Positions 1-8,898 of a stretch of DNA of 64,000 bases are shown here, piece after piece. The notes beneath the pieces were generated by a model, which was not told where the DNA came from, did no database searches, and saw only the letters and a list, made by a program, of their open reading frames with translations. Made by a program: the position numbers and the translations under genes. This DNA comes from JACCTU01 sp963737405. Lineage in GTDB: Bacteria; Actinomycetota; Thermoleophilia; Gaiellales; Gaiellaceae. The stretch's first letter is position 1. Each line of letters starts with the position of its first letter. Location: contig CAVTSL010000011.1 in NCBI GenBank assembly GCA_963737405.1, positions 434,001 to 498,000 of the forward strand, given 5' to 3'.

Positions 1-306
1 ATTTCGTGCCTCGCGCTCGAGGTTGTCGACGACGCGGCGGAACTCGGGCGAGTCGACCGTCGACGAGTTCGAGCGCACGACGATGACGTCGGTCACGAAG
101 CGTTTCGGGTCCGGCGGGAACGCGCCCGCGAAGAGCCGGTCCGCCTGCGCCGATTCAGGGTTGCCGGTGACGACGGCGTCCGTCGTCAGCTCGGTCATGA
201 GCGTGACGATCGCCGCGATGGAGGCGACCAGGACGACGCCCCATGCCGCGAACGTGCGGCCTGGGTGGGCCGCGCACGCACGCGCGATCCGTTCGGTCAG
301 GCCCAC
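1..306 (-). CDS. MMPL/RND family transporter, N-terminal fragment
   Basis: The first 102 residues of a protein that runs off the left edge. A short cytoplasmic start (reads VGLTERIARACAAHPGRT) is followed by one hydrophobic helix at about residues 20-40 and then a soluble segment, the usual beginning of MMPL-type RND exporters (first membrane helix, then a periplasmic loop). The GTG start at 306 lies 31 nt after the stop of the upstream NAD(P)-binding gene, so it is probably the third gene of the dcd transcription unit. The substrate cannot be told from this fragment. The family call rests on topology and N-terminal flavour only. Confidence 0.6.
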   Translation of the reverse strand, partial: MGLTERIARACAAHPGRTFAAWGVVLVASIAAIVTLMTELTTDAVVTGNPESAQADRLFAGAFPPDPKRFVTDVIVVRSNSSTVDSPEFRRVVDNLEREARN

Positions 307-337
307 CCCGCCACGATGCCACGCGGCGGGCGGAGGC

Positions 338-1228
338 TCAAGCGGCCCGACGGAGCTGGTCGTCGAGCGGCACGAGCGTCAGCCCGAACGTCTCGACGGC
401 GTCGTTGTTCGTCACGACGTTGTCGCCGAGCTCGAGCATCCGCAGCAGGTCGCGCGTGAGGGGGATGTCTCCGGGCAGCCGCTCGGTGATCACCGCGTTC
501 GCGCGCATGAACCCCATCGGCATGTGGATGCTCGGGCGCCGCACGCCGAGTGCCTCCTTCAGCCGCGCCCAGAACTCGTTCCACGAGACCTGGTCGGGGC
601 CGCCGAGCTCGAAGGTCCGGTTCGCGGCGGCCGGCTCGTCGAGCGCCCGAGCGAAGTACGCGCCGACGTCGTCGATCCAGATCGGCTGGATCCGCTGCTC
701 GCCGGAGCCGATGATCGGCGTCACGGGCGCGAGCTTCGCAAGCTTGCGGAACGTCGTCAGGATCCCGCCGTCCCGGCCGAACACGAAGCTCGGGCGGAAG
801 ATCACGTGCTCGAGCCCGGAGTCCCGGAGCATTCGCTCCTGCTCCCATTTGGCGCCGTAGTACGGCACCTCGTCCTTCGTCTCGTCCGTCGTCCCGAGCG
901 CGCTCATGAGCACGAAGCGCTTCACCCCGGCGGCCTGCGCCGCCTCGATGAGGCTGCGCGTCCCGCCGACCATGATCCGCTGGAACTCCTCCGGCTTGCC
1001 CTGGCGGATCGCGACGAGGTGGACGATCGCGTCCACGCCCTCGGCTGCCGGGCGGAGGCTCGCGGCGTCGGTCATGTCGCCGACGACGAGCTCCGCTCCG
1101 AGCGCGGCGGCGCCCGCGCCGGCCTCGGGCGAGCGCGCGAGCGCGCGCACCTCGTGACCCGCCTCCACGATCGCCCGCACGACGGCAGGCCCGACGAACC
1201 CGGTCCCGCCCGTCACGAGGACGTTCAC
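338..1228 (-). CDS. NAD(P)-binding Rossmann protein (NmrA / NDUFA9-like atypical SDR)
   Basis: A 296-residue protein opening with the dinucleotide-binding motif GGTGFVG at residues 7-13, followed by a Rossmann fold with a conserved VGD after the third strand and a YYGAKWEQE segment that replaces the classical YxxxK site. This pattern fits atypical short-chain dehydrogenases related to complex I subunit NDUFA9 and NmrA, which act as NAD(P) sensors, in quinone metabolism or as sugar-nucleotide enzymes. The GTG start overlaps the dcd stop by four bases (GTGA), so the two are translationally coupled. The actual substrate is unknown. Confidence 0.8.
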   Translation of the reverse strand: MNVLVTGGTGFVGPAVVRAIVEAGHEVRALARSPEAGAGAAALGAELVVGDMTDAASLRPAAEGVDAIVHLVAIRQGKPEEFQRIMVGGTRSLIEAAQAAGVKRFVLMSALGTTDETKDEVPYYGAKWEQERMLRDSGLEHVIFRPSFVFGRDGGILTTFRKLAKLAPVTPIIGSGEQRIQPIWIDDVGAYFARALDEPAAANRTFELGGPDQVSWNEFWARLKEALGVRRPSIHMPMGFMRANAVITERLPGDIPLTRDLLRMLELGDNVVTNNDAVETFGLTLVPLDDQLRRAA

Positions 1229-1800
1229 GACTCGACCCGCTCGAAGTTCTGCCAGTAGCGCGAGGGCGTCGGGCCGCGCTGCCCCTGGTACTTCGAGCCG
1301 AGCTCGCTGGCGCCGTACGGCGTCTCGGCCGGCTCGGTCAGCTGGACGAACGAGACCTGGCCGATCTTCATCCCGTAGTAGATCGTGATCGGGAGGTTCG
1401 CGACGTTCGAGAGCTCGAGCGTGACGTGGCCGTCCCAGCCGGGGTCGATGAAGCCCGCGGTCGAGTGGATCAGGAGGCCGAGCCGCCCGAGCGAGCTCTT
1501 GCCCTCGAGCCGTGCGACGAGGTCGTCGGGGAGCTTGATCCGCTCGAGCGTCGACCCGAGCACGAACTCGCCGGGGTGGAGGATGAACGGCCGCTCGTCC
1601 TCGATCTCGACGAGCTCGGTCAGCTCCTCCTGCGGCTCCCGGACGTCGATGTACGGGTAGCGGGCGTTGTGGAAGACCCGGAAGAACCGGTCGACCCGGA
1701 CGTCCACGCTCGACGGCTGGAGGAGGGCCGCGTCGTACGGATCGATCTCGATCCGGCCTTCCTCCAGGAAACGGGCGATCGTCCGGTCGGACAGGACCAC
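1225..1800 (-). CDS. dcd: dCTP deaminase
   Basis: A 191-residue enzyme of the dCTP deaminase/dUTPase trimeric family, converting dCTP to dUTP (or directly to dUMP in bifunctional forms) for thymidylate synthesis in the cytoplasm. Visible family signatures are the N-terminal VLSDRTI, the GEFVLGSTLE segment, the catalytic block EGKSSLGRLGL and the HSTAGFIDPGWDG motif; the C-terminus YQGQRGPTPSRYW is the lid over the nucleotide. Length matches the family. The GTG at 1800 is chosen because it gives the canonical N-terminus and sits 7 nt after a TAGAAT -10 box. First gene of a unit with the NAD(P)-binding protein. Confidence 0.95.
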   Translation of the reverse strand: MVLSDRTIARFLEEGRIEIDPYDAALLQPSSVDVRVDRFFRVFHNARYPYIDVREPQEELTELVEIEDERPFILHPGEFVLGSTLERIKLPDDLVARLEGKSSLGRLGLLIHSTAGFIDPGWDGHVTLELSNVANLPITIYYGMKIGQVSFVQLTEPAETPYGASELGSKYQGQRGPTPSRYWQNFERVES

Positions 1801-1854
1801 GGGCGCGATTCTAGGGGGCAAGACGGCGCGGCAGAGGTCATACTCCGCGGTCCC
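1801..1854. promoter_or_regulatory. divergent promoter region between dcd and the glycosidase-like gene
   Basis: The 54 nt between the two divergent GTG starts hold TAGAAT on the minus strand (1813 to 1808), 7 nt from the dcd start, and CATACT on the plus strand (1839-1844), 10 nt from the start at 1855. Neither start has a clear Shine-Dalgarno sequence, so both messages may be leaderless. Confidence 0.5.
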
Positions 1855-3051
1855 GTGGTCCTCCAGCCGGTCGATCGCAACGCTCACTACCGCGAGCGGC
1901 GCAGAAAGCAGCGCCGGCGTCGGCAGGTCAGGCGCACGGTCGCGATTGCGGTGCTCGTCGTCTTCGCGGCCGCGGTCGCGTACGCCGCGCGGGTGATCAC
2001 GGCCGAGGGCCAGGCCGCCAAGCCGCCCGAGCGCGCGGCCCAGGTCGTGCAGCAGGCGAAGAAGAACGTCGTCAGGCCGATGCAGCCGCCGAAGGTCATG
2101 CGCGGCCTCCACGTCACGATGGCGCTCGCCTCGATCCCCGGGAAGCTCGAGGAGTATCTGGCGCTCGGCGGGCTCAACACGATCCAGCTCGACGTGAAGG
2201 ACGAGAACGGCGAGATCGGGTTCGTCCCCTCCTCGGTGCCGCTCGCGAGCCGCATCGGGTCCGGCAAGCCGTACTACAAGCCGCGCGTCGTCGCGAAGAA
2301 GATCCACGACAAGGGCATGTACCTCGTCGGCCGGGTCGTCGTGATGGAGGACCCGGTCCTCTCGCTCAAGCGGCCCGACCTCGCGATCCGGACGACGAGC
2401 GGCGGCAGATGGCTCAACCATGCGGGTTTGGGCTGGTCGAACCCCTACGACGAGCGCGTCTGGAAGTACAACGTCGACGTCGCCGAGGCCGCGGCGCGCA
2501 CGGGCTTCGACGAGATCCAGTTCGACTACGTCCGCTTCCCGAGCGACGGCGACATGACCTCCGTCGTCTTCCCCGGCAAGACCTCGACGCCGCCCGCGTG
2601 GGTGATCGCCGAGTTCGTCCACTACGCCTCGAAGCGGCTGAAGCCGCTCGGCGTCCGCGTCTCGGCGGACGTCTTCGGCCTCTCGGCAACGCGCGACCTC
2701 GGCATCGGGCAGCTCCCGAAGCGCATCGGCCGCTACCTCGACGCGGTCTACCCGATGGTCTACCCGTCCCACTTCGGGCCGGGCGAGTACAACCTCGACG
2801 ACCCGAACTCGAATCCGGGTGCGACGGTCGCGTATGCCCTCCGCGACTTCAACCGCCAGCTCGCCGGGACGAAGGTGCGGATCATCCCGTGGCTCCAGGA
2901 CTTCTCGTGGAACCGGACGTACACGCTCGCGGACGTCCAGGCGCAGATCGACTCGGCGCGGCGGGCCAAGACCGCCGGCTACCTGCTCTGGAACGCCGCC
3001 GGGATCTACACGCCGGGGGCCGTCGAAGCGGCCCGCTGGCGCGGCTACTAG
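1855..3051 (+). CDS. secreted or membrane-anchored putative glycoside hydrolase (DUF4015-type)
   Basis: A 398-residue protein with a very basic start (RERRRKQRRRRQVRR), one transmembrane or signal-anchor helix at about residues 27-45, then a TIM-barrel-like domain of the putative glycosyl hydrolase family DUF4015 (PF13200). Diagnostic stretches are GLNTIQLDVKDENG, the barrel motif FDEIQFDYVRFPSDG with acidic residues in catalytic position, VSADVFGLSA and AVYPMVYPSHF. Such proteins are thought to act on surface or cell-wall polysaccharides; no substrate is established. GTG at 1855 is preferred because an open frame further upstream is antisense to dcd. Confidence 0.8.
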   Translation: MVLQPVDRNAHYRERRRKQRRRRQVRRTVAIAVLVVFAAAVAYAARVITAEGQAAKPPERAAQVVQQAKKNVVRPMQPPKVMRGLHVTMALASIPGKLEEYLALGGLNTIQLDVKDENGEIGFVPSSVPLASRIGSGKPYYKPRVVAKKIHDKGMYLVGRVVVMEDPVLSLKRPDLAIRTTSGGRWLNHAGLGWSNPYDERVWKYNVDVAEAAARTGFDEIQFDYVRFPSDGDMTSVVFPGKTSTPPAWVIAEFVHYASKRLKPLGVRVSADVFGLSATRDLGIGQLPKRIGRYLDAVYPMVYPSHFGPGEYNLDDPNSNPGATVAYALRDFNRQLAGTKVRIIPWLQDFSWNRTYTLADVQAQIDSARRAKTAGYLLWNAAGIYTPGAVEAARWRGY

Positions 3052-3065
3052 CGGCTATTCACCTA

Positions 3066-3094
3066 TTCAGCCCGGCCGGGCACTCCGCTAGATT
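3066..3094 (+). promoter_or_regulatory. promoter of the aminotransferase gene
   Basis: TTCAGC at 3066-3071, a 17-nt spacer and TAGATT at 3089-3094, six bases before the ATG at 3101. Such a short distance implies a leaderless message. The spacer holds a perfect 12-nt palindrome GCCCGGCCGGGC (3070-3081), and a direct repeat of CTATTCA (3055-3061, 3063-3069) lies just upstream; either could be an operator. Confidence 0.5.
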
Positions 3095-3100
3095 CCGGGC

Positions 3101-4420
3101 ATGGCGACCACACGGACGATCGAGCTCCGGACGGCGATCCCGGGGCCTCGCTCGAAGGAGATCCTCGAGCGCAAGGACAAGGTGATCGCCGACCCGCTCT
3201 CGATCTACCTCCCGGTCGTGGTCGCGGAGGGACGCGGCGCGACGCTCACGGACGTCGACGGCAACACCTTCATCGACTTCACCGGCGGCGTCGGCTGCCT
3301 CAACGTCGGGCACTCGCACCCGAAGCTCGTCGAGGCCGCGCAGGAGCAGCTGACGAAGTTCGCGCACACCGACTTCACGATCGTCCCGTACGAGGTCTAC
3401 GTCACGCTCGCCGAGCGCCTGATCGCGCTCGCGCCGTTCAGCGGCCCCGCGAAGGCCGCGTTCTTCAACGCGGGGACCGAGGCCGTCGAGAACGCGATCA
3501 AGTTCGCGCGCTCGTACACGAAGCGTCCTGCCGTGATCGTGTTCGAGGGCGCGTTTCACGGCCGCACGTTGCTCTCGATGACGATGACGTCGAAGACGCA
3601 CCCGTACAAGGCGGGTCTCGGGCCGTTCGCGCCCGAGGTGTACCGCGTGCCGTTCGCGCAGGACTACCGCGGGCCCGACACGCGGACGGCGCTCGCAGCA
3701 CTCGAGCGCACGCTCGTCACGCAGGTCGCGGCCGAGAGCGTCGCGGCGATCGTGATCGAGCCGGTGCAGGGCGAGGGCGGCTTCGTCGTCGCGCCTCGCG
3801 ACTTCATGGCCGGCGTGCGGCGCATCTGCGACGAGCACGGGATCGTGATGGTCGTCGACGAGGTGCAGACCGGCTTCGGCCGCACCGGGAAGATGTTCGC
3901 GATCGAGCACTACGGCGTCGAGCCGGACCTGATGACCGTCGCGAAGTCGATCGCGGGCGGGCTGCCGCTCTCCGGCGTGCTCGGAAAGGCGGCGATCATG
4001 GACGCACCGCCCGACTCGGCGATCGGCGGCACCTACGTCGGCAACCCGGTCGCGCAGGCGGCGGCGCTCGCCGTCCTCGACGTGTTCGAGGAAGAGGGCC
4101 TGCTCGAGCGCGCGCAGCTGATCGGCGAGCGGATCCGCGAGCGGATGGTCTCCTGGCAGGAGCGCTTCGAGCAGATCGGGGACGTCCGCGGGCTCGGGGC
4201 GATGCTGGCGCTCGAGTTCGTGAAGGACCGCGACACGAAGGAGCCGAACGCCGCGCTCGCGACCGCGGTGGTCGAGGGCGCCACAGAACGTGGGCTCCTG
4301 CTCCTGAAGTCCGGGATCTACTCGAACTGCATCCGGGTGCTCTGCCCGCTCGTCCTCACCGACGCCGAGCTCGACGAGGCGCTCGACGTCTGGGAGGACG
4401 CGCTGCAGCACGCCGTCTAG
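3101..4420 (+). CDS. gabT: class III aminotransferase, probably 4-aminobutyrate transaminase
   Basis: A 439-residue PLP enzyme of fold type I. It carries the GTEAVENAIKFAR phosphate-binding segment, the AFHGRTL motif, the VDEVQTGFGRTG block whose Asp contacts the PLP pyridine nitrogen, and the Schiff-base lysine in TVAKSIAGGLPLS. Length and the VGCLNVGHSHPK and EPVQGEGGF signatures match bacterial GabT, which moves the amino group of GABA to 2-oxoglutarate to give succinic semialdehyde. No gabD neighbour is present, so related omega-amino-acid transaminases cannot be excluded. It is followed after 33 nt by a Ser/Thr kinase gene that has its own -10 box. Confidence 0.8.
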   Translation: MATTRTIELRTAIPGPRSKEILERKDKVIADPLSIYLPVVVAEGRGATLTDVDGNTFIDFTGGVGCLNVGHSHPKLVEAAQEQLTKFAHTDFTIVPYEVYVTLAERLIALAPFSGPAKAAFFNAGTEAVENAIKFARSYTKRPAVIVFEGAFHGRTLLSMTMTSKTHPYKAGLGPFAPEVYRVPFAQDYRGPDTRTALAALERTLVTQVAAESVAAIVIEPVQGEGGFVVAPRDFMAGVRRICDEHGIVMVVDEVQTGFGRTGKMFAIEHYGVEPDLMTVAKSIAGGLPLSGVLGKAAIMDAPPDSAIGGTYVGNPVAQAAALAVLDVFEEEGLLERAQLIGERIRERMVSWQERFEQIGDVRGLGAMLALEFVKDRDTKEPNAALATAVVEGATERGLLLLKSGIYSNCIRVLCPLVLTDAELDEALDVWEDALQHAV

Positions 4421-4453
4421 CGTCGAACCCGCGCGGGTAGCCTCACTCCCGGC

Positions 4454-5839
4454 GTGAAGCTCGGGGAGGTGATCGGCGGCCGCTACGAGCTGGAGGAGCT
4501 CGTCGGCAGCGGCGGGATGTCGTCCGTCTACCGGGCGCACGACCGCATGCTCGAGCGGAAGGTCGCGCTCAAGATCCTCCACTCGCGGCTCGGCGAGGAC
4601 GACGAGTACATCGAGCGCTTTCGCCGCGAGGCTCGCGCCGTCGCGCAGCTCGCGCACCCGAACATCGTCACGGTGATCGACCGCGGCGACGACGAGGGCC
4701 GGCAGTTCATCGTCTTCGAGTACATCGACGGCAGGACGCTGAAGGAGGTCGTCGAGGCCGGCGGCCCGCTGCCGGTCGACGAGGCCCTGCGGCTCGGCGC
4801 AGGCATCGCCTCGGGGCTCGCGTTCGCGCACGAGCGCGGGATCGTCCACCGCGACGTGAAGCCGCAGAACGTGCTGCTGAACGGGGACGGACGCGCGAAG
4901 GTGACCGACTTCGGGATCGCGCGGTCGCTCGACGTCGAGCGTGGCGTCACGGAGACCGGGACGGTGCTCGGCACGTCGAACTACATCGCGCCGGAGCAGG
5001 CCAGCGGGCAGCAGGTCGACGACCGCTCCGACGTCTACTCGCTCGGTGTCGTCCTCTACGAGCTGCTGACCGGCGAGGTGCCGTTCCCGGGCGAGAGCTT
5101 CGTCGCCGTCGCGATGAAGCACATCCACGAGCCGCCGCCGTCGGTGCTCGAGCGGCGGCCGGACACACCGCCGCGGCTCGCGCGGCTCGTCGACGCGATG
5201 CTCGAGAAGGACCACACGCTCCGCCCGTCGATGGACGAGGTCGTTGCGGAGCTCGCCTCGATCCGGAACGACCCGGAGAGCGCGGGCGAGACGATGGTGC
5301 TCAGGCGGCGCGCACTCCCTGCGACGCGTCGGCGCCGCAACGCATGGCCGCTCATCGTCGCGTTCCTCGGACTGCTCGTCATCGCCGGCGCCGTCGCCGG
5401 CGTCCTGCTGAACGATCGAGCCCGGGCGGCACGACGACTGCCGCACCGCCGAAGCTCGGCATCGAGGCGGTCTCGGCCGTCGACCCGAAGGGCGACGGCG
5501 AGCACGATTCGGAGGTGCCGAACGCGACCGACGGTGACGTCGAAACGTACTGGAGGACCTCGGGGTACCGATTCCCGGGAGGCGGGTTCGGGAAGGCGGG
5601 CGTCGGGATCACGCTCGAGACGAACCGACCGCCGGCGGCGGTCCTCGTCCAGAGCGACACGCCCGGCTTCACGGCCGACCTGCGCAGCGGGAACACGGTG
5701 CTGGCACCTGCCGCAGACCGTCGGCACGGCCACGACGTTCACGCTCCCCTCGGGAACCGACGCCACGACCTTTGTCCTCTGGATCACGAACCGGGGCGGA
5801 AACTCGGCCGTGCACGTGAACGAGGTGACTGCCCGCTAG
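4454..5839 (+). CDS. PknB-type Ser/Thr protein kinase with discoidin-like extracellular domain (two frameshifts)
   Basis: The kinase domain (residues 11-270) is intact: glycine loop GSGGMSSVYRAHD, catalytic Lys in VALKIL, HRDVKPQN loop, DFGIA and the APEQ motif. One membrane helix follows at about 300-320. Beyond it the frame slips near 5415-5425: in the +1 frame (to about 5700) a plausible sequence appears with DGDVETYWRTSGY and GVGITLETNRP, like F5/8-type-C (discoidin) domains attached to actinobacterial membrane kinases. Near 5700 the original frame resumes (TVGTATTFTLPSG) to the stop at 5839. Two compensating indels suggest sequence error rather than decay. GTG start 4454; TAGCCT (4438-4443) lies 10 nt upstream with no Shine-Dalgarno. 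Confidence 0.8.
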   Translation: MKLGEVIGGRYELEELVGSGGMSSVYRAHDRMLERKVALKILHSRLGEDDEYIERFRREARAVAQLAHPNIVTVIDRGDDEGRQFIVFEYIDGRTLKEVVEAGGPLPVDEALRLGAGIASGLAFAHERGIVHRDVKPQNVLLNGDGRAKVTDFGIARSLDVERGVTETGTVLGTSNYIAPEQASGQQVDDRSDVYSLGVVLYELLTGEVPFPGESFVAVAMKHIHEPPPSVLERRPDTPPRLARLVDAMLEKDHTLRPSMDEVVAELASIRNDPESAGETMVLRRRALPATRRRRNAWPLIVAFLGLLVIAGAVAGVLLNDRARAARRLPHRRSSASRRSRPSTRRATASTIRRCRTRPTVTSKRTGGPRGTDSREAGSGRRASGSRSRRTDRRRRSSSRATRPASRPTCAAGTRCWHLPQTVGTATTFTLPSGTDATTFVLWITNRGGNSAVHVNEVTAR

Positions 5840-5859
5840 GAAGAGGCGAGAATCGCTGC

Positions 5860-8800
5860 GTGGAGCGGAAGGTCGCGACCGTGCTCTTCGCCGATCTCGT
5901 CGATTCGACCGGGCTCGGCGAGGGCGACCCCGAGCAGACGCGCGCCCTGCTCGAGCGCTTCTACGCCGCGATGGCGGAAGAGGTCGAGCAGGCGGGCGGG
6001 ACCGTCGAGAAGTTCGCGGGCGACGCGGTGATGGCGGCGTTCGGCGCCCCGGTCGCGCTCGAGGACCACGCAGAGCGCGCGCTCCACGCAGCGCTCGCGA
6101 TGCAGCGCCGCCTGCCGGACGGGCTCGCGATGCGTGTGGGCGTGAACACCGGCGAGGTCGTCGTCGACGAGCCGCAGACCGGCAGCTCGTGGGTCTCCGG
6201 CGACGTCGTGAACGTCTGCGCGCGGCTCGAGCAGAACGCCGAGCCGGGGGACGTGCTCGTCGGCGAGCGCACGGCGCAGATGGCCGGTGCGGCGTTCGAG
6301 TTCGAAGAGCTTCGGCAGCTCGAGGTGAAGGGGAAGCGCGAGCCGGTCGCCTGCCGCCGGCTCCTGCGTGCGCTCTCGCTCATGCGCCCGCGCGGCATCG
6401 CCGGACTCCCGAGCGTGTTCGCCGGGCGCGACCGCGAGCTCGGCGTCCTGCGCGACGCGTTCGAGGCGGCGGTGGCGGAACGGCGGCCGCAGCTCGTGAC
6501 GATCGTCGGCGACGCCGGGGTCGGCAAGTCGCGCCTCGTTCGGGAGCTCTGGGCCGACCTCGGTGAGCGCGATGTTCTGCGGCGGGCCGGGCGCTGCCTC
6601 GCGTACGGGAGCGGCATCACGTACTGGCCGATCCGCGAGATCCTCCAGGAGGAGCTCGGCCTGCGCGGCGGCGAGGAGAAGCAGCTCGAGCAGCTCGGCG
6701 AGCGGCGCATCCTCGGCCTCGCGCTCGGGCTCGACGTCGCGGGAGACCTGCATCCGCTCGCCGCGCGCGACCGTCTGCGCGACGCGTGGATCTCGTTCGT
6801 CGAAGAGCTCGCCTCGGCGCGGCCCGTCGTGCTCGTGATCGAGGACGTGCACTGGGCGGAGCCGCCGCTCCTCGACCTGATCGAGCGGACCGCGCGCGAG
6901 GCACGCGGGCCGGTCCTGCTGCTCGCGACGCTTCGCCCAGAGCTCGAGTGGAGCGGCGGACGGGCCGGCGCACGCGCGATCGTGCTCGAGCCGCTCGGCA
7001 GCGACGCCGCGGGTGCGATGCTCGCAGACCTCCCGCCCGAGGCGCGCGACCTTGTCGTCGCGCGAGGCGAGGGCAACCCGTTCTTCGTCGAGGAGCTCAC
7101 CGCCGCGCTCATCGACCAGGGCGTGCTCGAACGGGAGAACGGCGGCTGGCGGCTGAGCGGGGCGCCGCTCGACACGGGCATTCCCGATTCCGTGCAAGGT
7201 GTCCTGGCCGCCCGCATCGACCTGCTTCCCGCGCCCGAGAAGTCGGCGCTCCAGGCTGCCGCCGTGATCGGGCGCGTCTTCTGGGACGGCCCGGTGCGCG
7301 AGCTGATCGGCCAGGACGCCGATCTCGCCCTCCTCGAGGAACGCGACTTCGTGCGCCGCCGCGGCGGGTCGTCGCTACCGGGCCAGCTCGAGTACGCGAT
7401 CAAGCACGCGCTCACACGCGAGATCGCGTACGCCAGCATCCCGCGCGCAAGTCGTGCGCGGTTGCACGCCTCGTTCGCGGACTGGATCGAGCGCGGCGAG
7501 CAGCACGACGAGGTCGCGTCGCTTCTCGCGCACCACTACGCCGAGTCGGTCCGGCCGGAGGACGCCGAGCTCGCATGGGCGGACCGGCCGGACGAGCTGG
7601 CGCGCCTGCGCGAGAAGGCGCTCGCGTGGCTGCAGCGGGCGGCGGCCCGCGCGATCCAGCGGTACGAGCTCGAGGACGCGTTCGAGCTGCTCGCGCGCGC
7701 TTTGCCGCTCGCCGAGGCGCGCGAGGATCTGCTCGCCGTCCACCGTGCGACCGCACGGGCGCACGCGTACAACTTCGCCGGCGAGCCCTTCTGGGAGTCG
7801 ATGCAGCTCGCGATCGCGCACGCGGACGACGAGCAGGTCAAGAGCGAGCTCTACGCGGAGATCGCCTTCGAGTCGGCGCTCCGCTCGGGGATCTGGCAGC
7901 AGATGCCGAGTCGCGAGAGCGTCGACACGTGGGTCGACCGCGCGCTCGCGGGCGCGCCGCCCGGCAGCCGCGCCCGCGCGATGGCGCTGATCGCCCGGGC
8001 CCGCTGGAACCCGGGCGAGGGCGCCGAGGCCGCGATCGAGGCGTCGCGCATCGCCGAGGCGCTCGACGACGCGGAGCTGCGTTCGGCGGCCTGGGACTCG
8101 CGCGGGATCGTCGCGTTCGTCGCGGGTGAGTTCGACCACGGCCGCGCCTGGGCCGAGCGGCGCTTCGAGCTGCTCGACCGCATCTCGGATCCCGACGTCC
8201 GTGCCGACATCCACTCGGCTCCGATCTCCGGCTGCATCTGGAGCGGCCGCTTCCGGGAGGCGCGACGCCTCGCACAGGCGCACGCGGAGATCGCCTCCTC
8301 GCTGACGGCTCACCACCGGCTGCACGGCGTCGCGATCACGATCGAGGTCGAGGAGCTGCTCGGCCGGTGGGACGTCGTTCGCGGGCTGCAGGAGCGGACC
8401 GAGGTCGCCGTCGAGGAGAACCTCGCGACGCCGTGCGTCCGGAATCCGCGCGTGCTGCTCGTCTCGGCGGTCGCGCACGAGGTCGCCGGCAACCCGGAAG
8501 AGGCCCGCTCGCTCGAGGGCGCCGCTCTCGGGCTGTGGATGCAGGGCTACGGCGCGACGCTCGACACGCCGCGCATCCGGCTCGCGCTTGCTCGAAACGA
8601 CCTGGACGAGGTCGCGCTGCTGCTCGCTCTCCCGGACACGCCGCACGGATGGCACCGCGGCTGGTTCGTCTTCGCGAACGTCGCGGCGAGGCTCGACGCG
8701 CTCGCGGCACTCGGCCGGCGGGACGAGCTCGAGGAGGACGCGCCGCGCCACGCCCGCAGGCGGAACTACCTGCGGCCGTTCGCGCTGCGCGCGCTCGGGC

Positions 8801-8898
8801 GTGCGCGCGGCGACGAGGCGCTCGTGCGCGAGGCGCTTGCCGAGTTCGAGGCGTACGGGCTCGGCTGGTTCGCCGCCGAGACGCGCGCGTCCCTCTAG
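5860..8898 (+). CDS. adenylate/guanylate cyclase - AAA ATPase - TPR multidomain regulator
   Basis: A 1012-residue protein. Residues 1-160 form a class III nucleotide cyclase domain with the two metal-binding aspartates in LFADLVDST and KFAGDAVMAAFG. Residues about 180-480 are an AAA/STAND ATPase (Walker A GDAGVGKSR, Walker B VLVIEDVHWAE). The remaining half is helical TPR-like repeat. This architecture is common in Actinobacteria as presumed signal-transduction ATPases; whether the cyclase makes cAMP is not shown. The GTG at 5860 lies 20 nt after the upstream kinase stop, so the two may share a message. Its TAG stop overlaps the oppositely oriented ddl stop in a CTAG. Confidence 0.85.
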   Translation: MERKVATVLFADLVDSTGLGEGDPEQTRALLERFYAAMAEEVEQAGGTVEKFAGDAVMAAFGAPVALEDHAERALHAALAMQRRLPDGLAMRVGVNTGEVVVDEPQTGSSWVSGDVVNVCARLEQNAEPGDVLVGERTAQMAGAAFEFEELRQLEVKGKREPVACRRLLRALSLMRPRGIAGLPSVFAGRDRELGVLRDAFEAAVAERRPQLVTIVGDAGVGKSRLVRELWADLGERDVLRRAGRCLAYGSGITYWPIREILQEELGLRGGEEKQLEQLGERRILGLALGLDVAGDLHPLAARDRLRDAWISFVEELASARPVVLVIEDVHWAEPPLLDLIERTAREARGPVLLLATLRPELEWSGGRAGARAIVLEPLGSDAAGAMLADLPPEARDLVVARGEGNPFFVEELTAALIDQGVLERENGGWRLSGAPLDTGIPDSVQGVLAARIDLLPAPEKSALQAAAVIGRVFWDGPVRELIGQDADLALLEERDFVRRRGGSSLPGQLEYAIKHALTREIAYASIPRASRARLHASFADWIERGEQHDEVASLLAHHYAESVRPEDAELAWADRPDELARLREKALAWLQRAAARAIQRYELEDAFELLARALPLAEAREDLLAVHRATARAHAYNFAGEPFWESMQLAIAHADDEQVKSELYAEIAFESALRSGIWQQMPSRESVDTWVDRALAGAPPGSRARAMALIARARWNPGEGAEAAIEASRIAEALDDAELRSAAWDSRGIVAFVAGEFDHGRAWAERRFELLDRISDPDVRADIHSAPISGCIWSGRFREARRLAQAHAEIASSLTAHHRLHGVAITIEVEELLGRWDVVRGLQERTEVAVEENLATPCVRNPRVLLVSAVAHEVAGNPEEARSLEGAALGLWMQGYGATLDTPRIRLALARNDLDEVALLLALPDTPHGWHRGWFVFANVAARLDALAALGRRDELEEDAPRHARRRNYLRPFALRALGRARGDEALVREALAEFEAYGLGWFAAETRASL

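Noticed and set aside
1225..2772. Extension of dcd to a 515-codon frame
   Set aside because: The added N-terminal 320 residues are antisense to the glycosidase-like gene and have no conserved content; GTG 1800 gives the exact family start.
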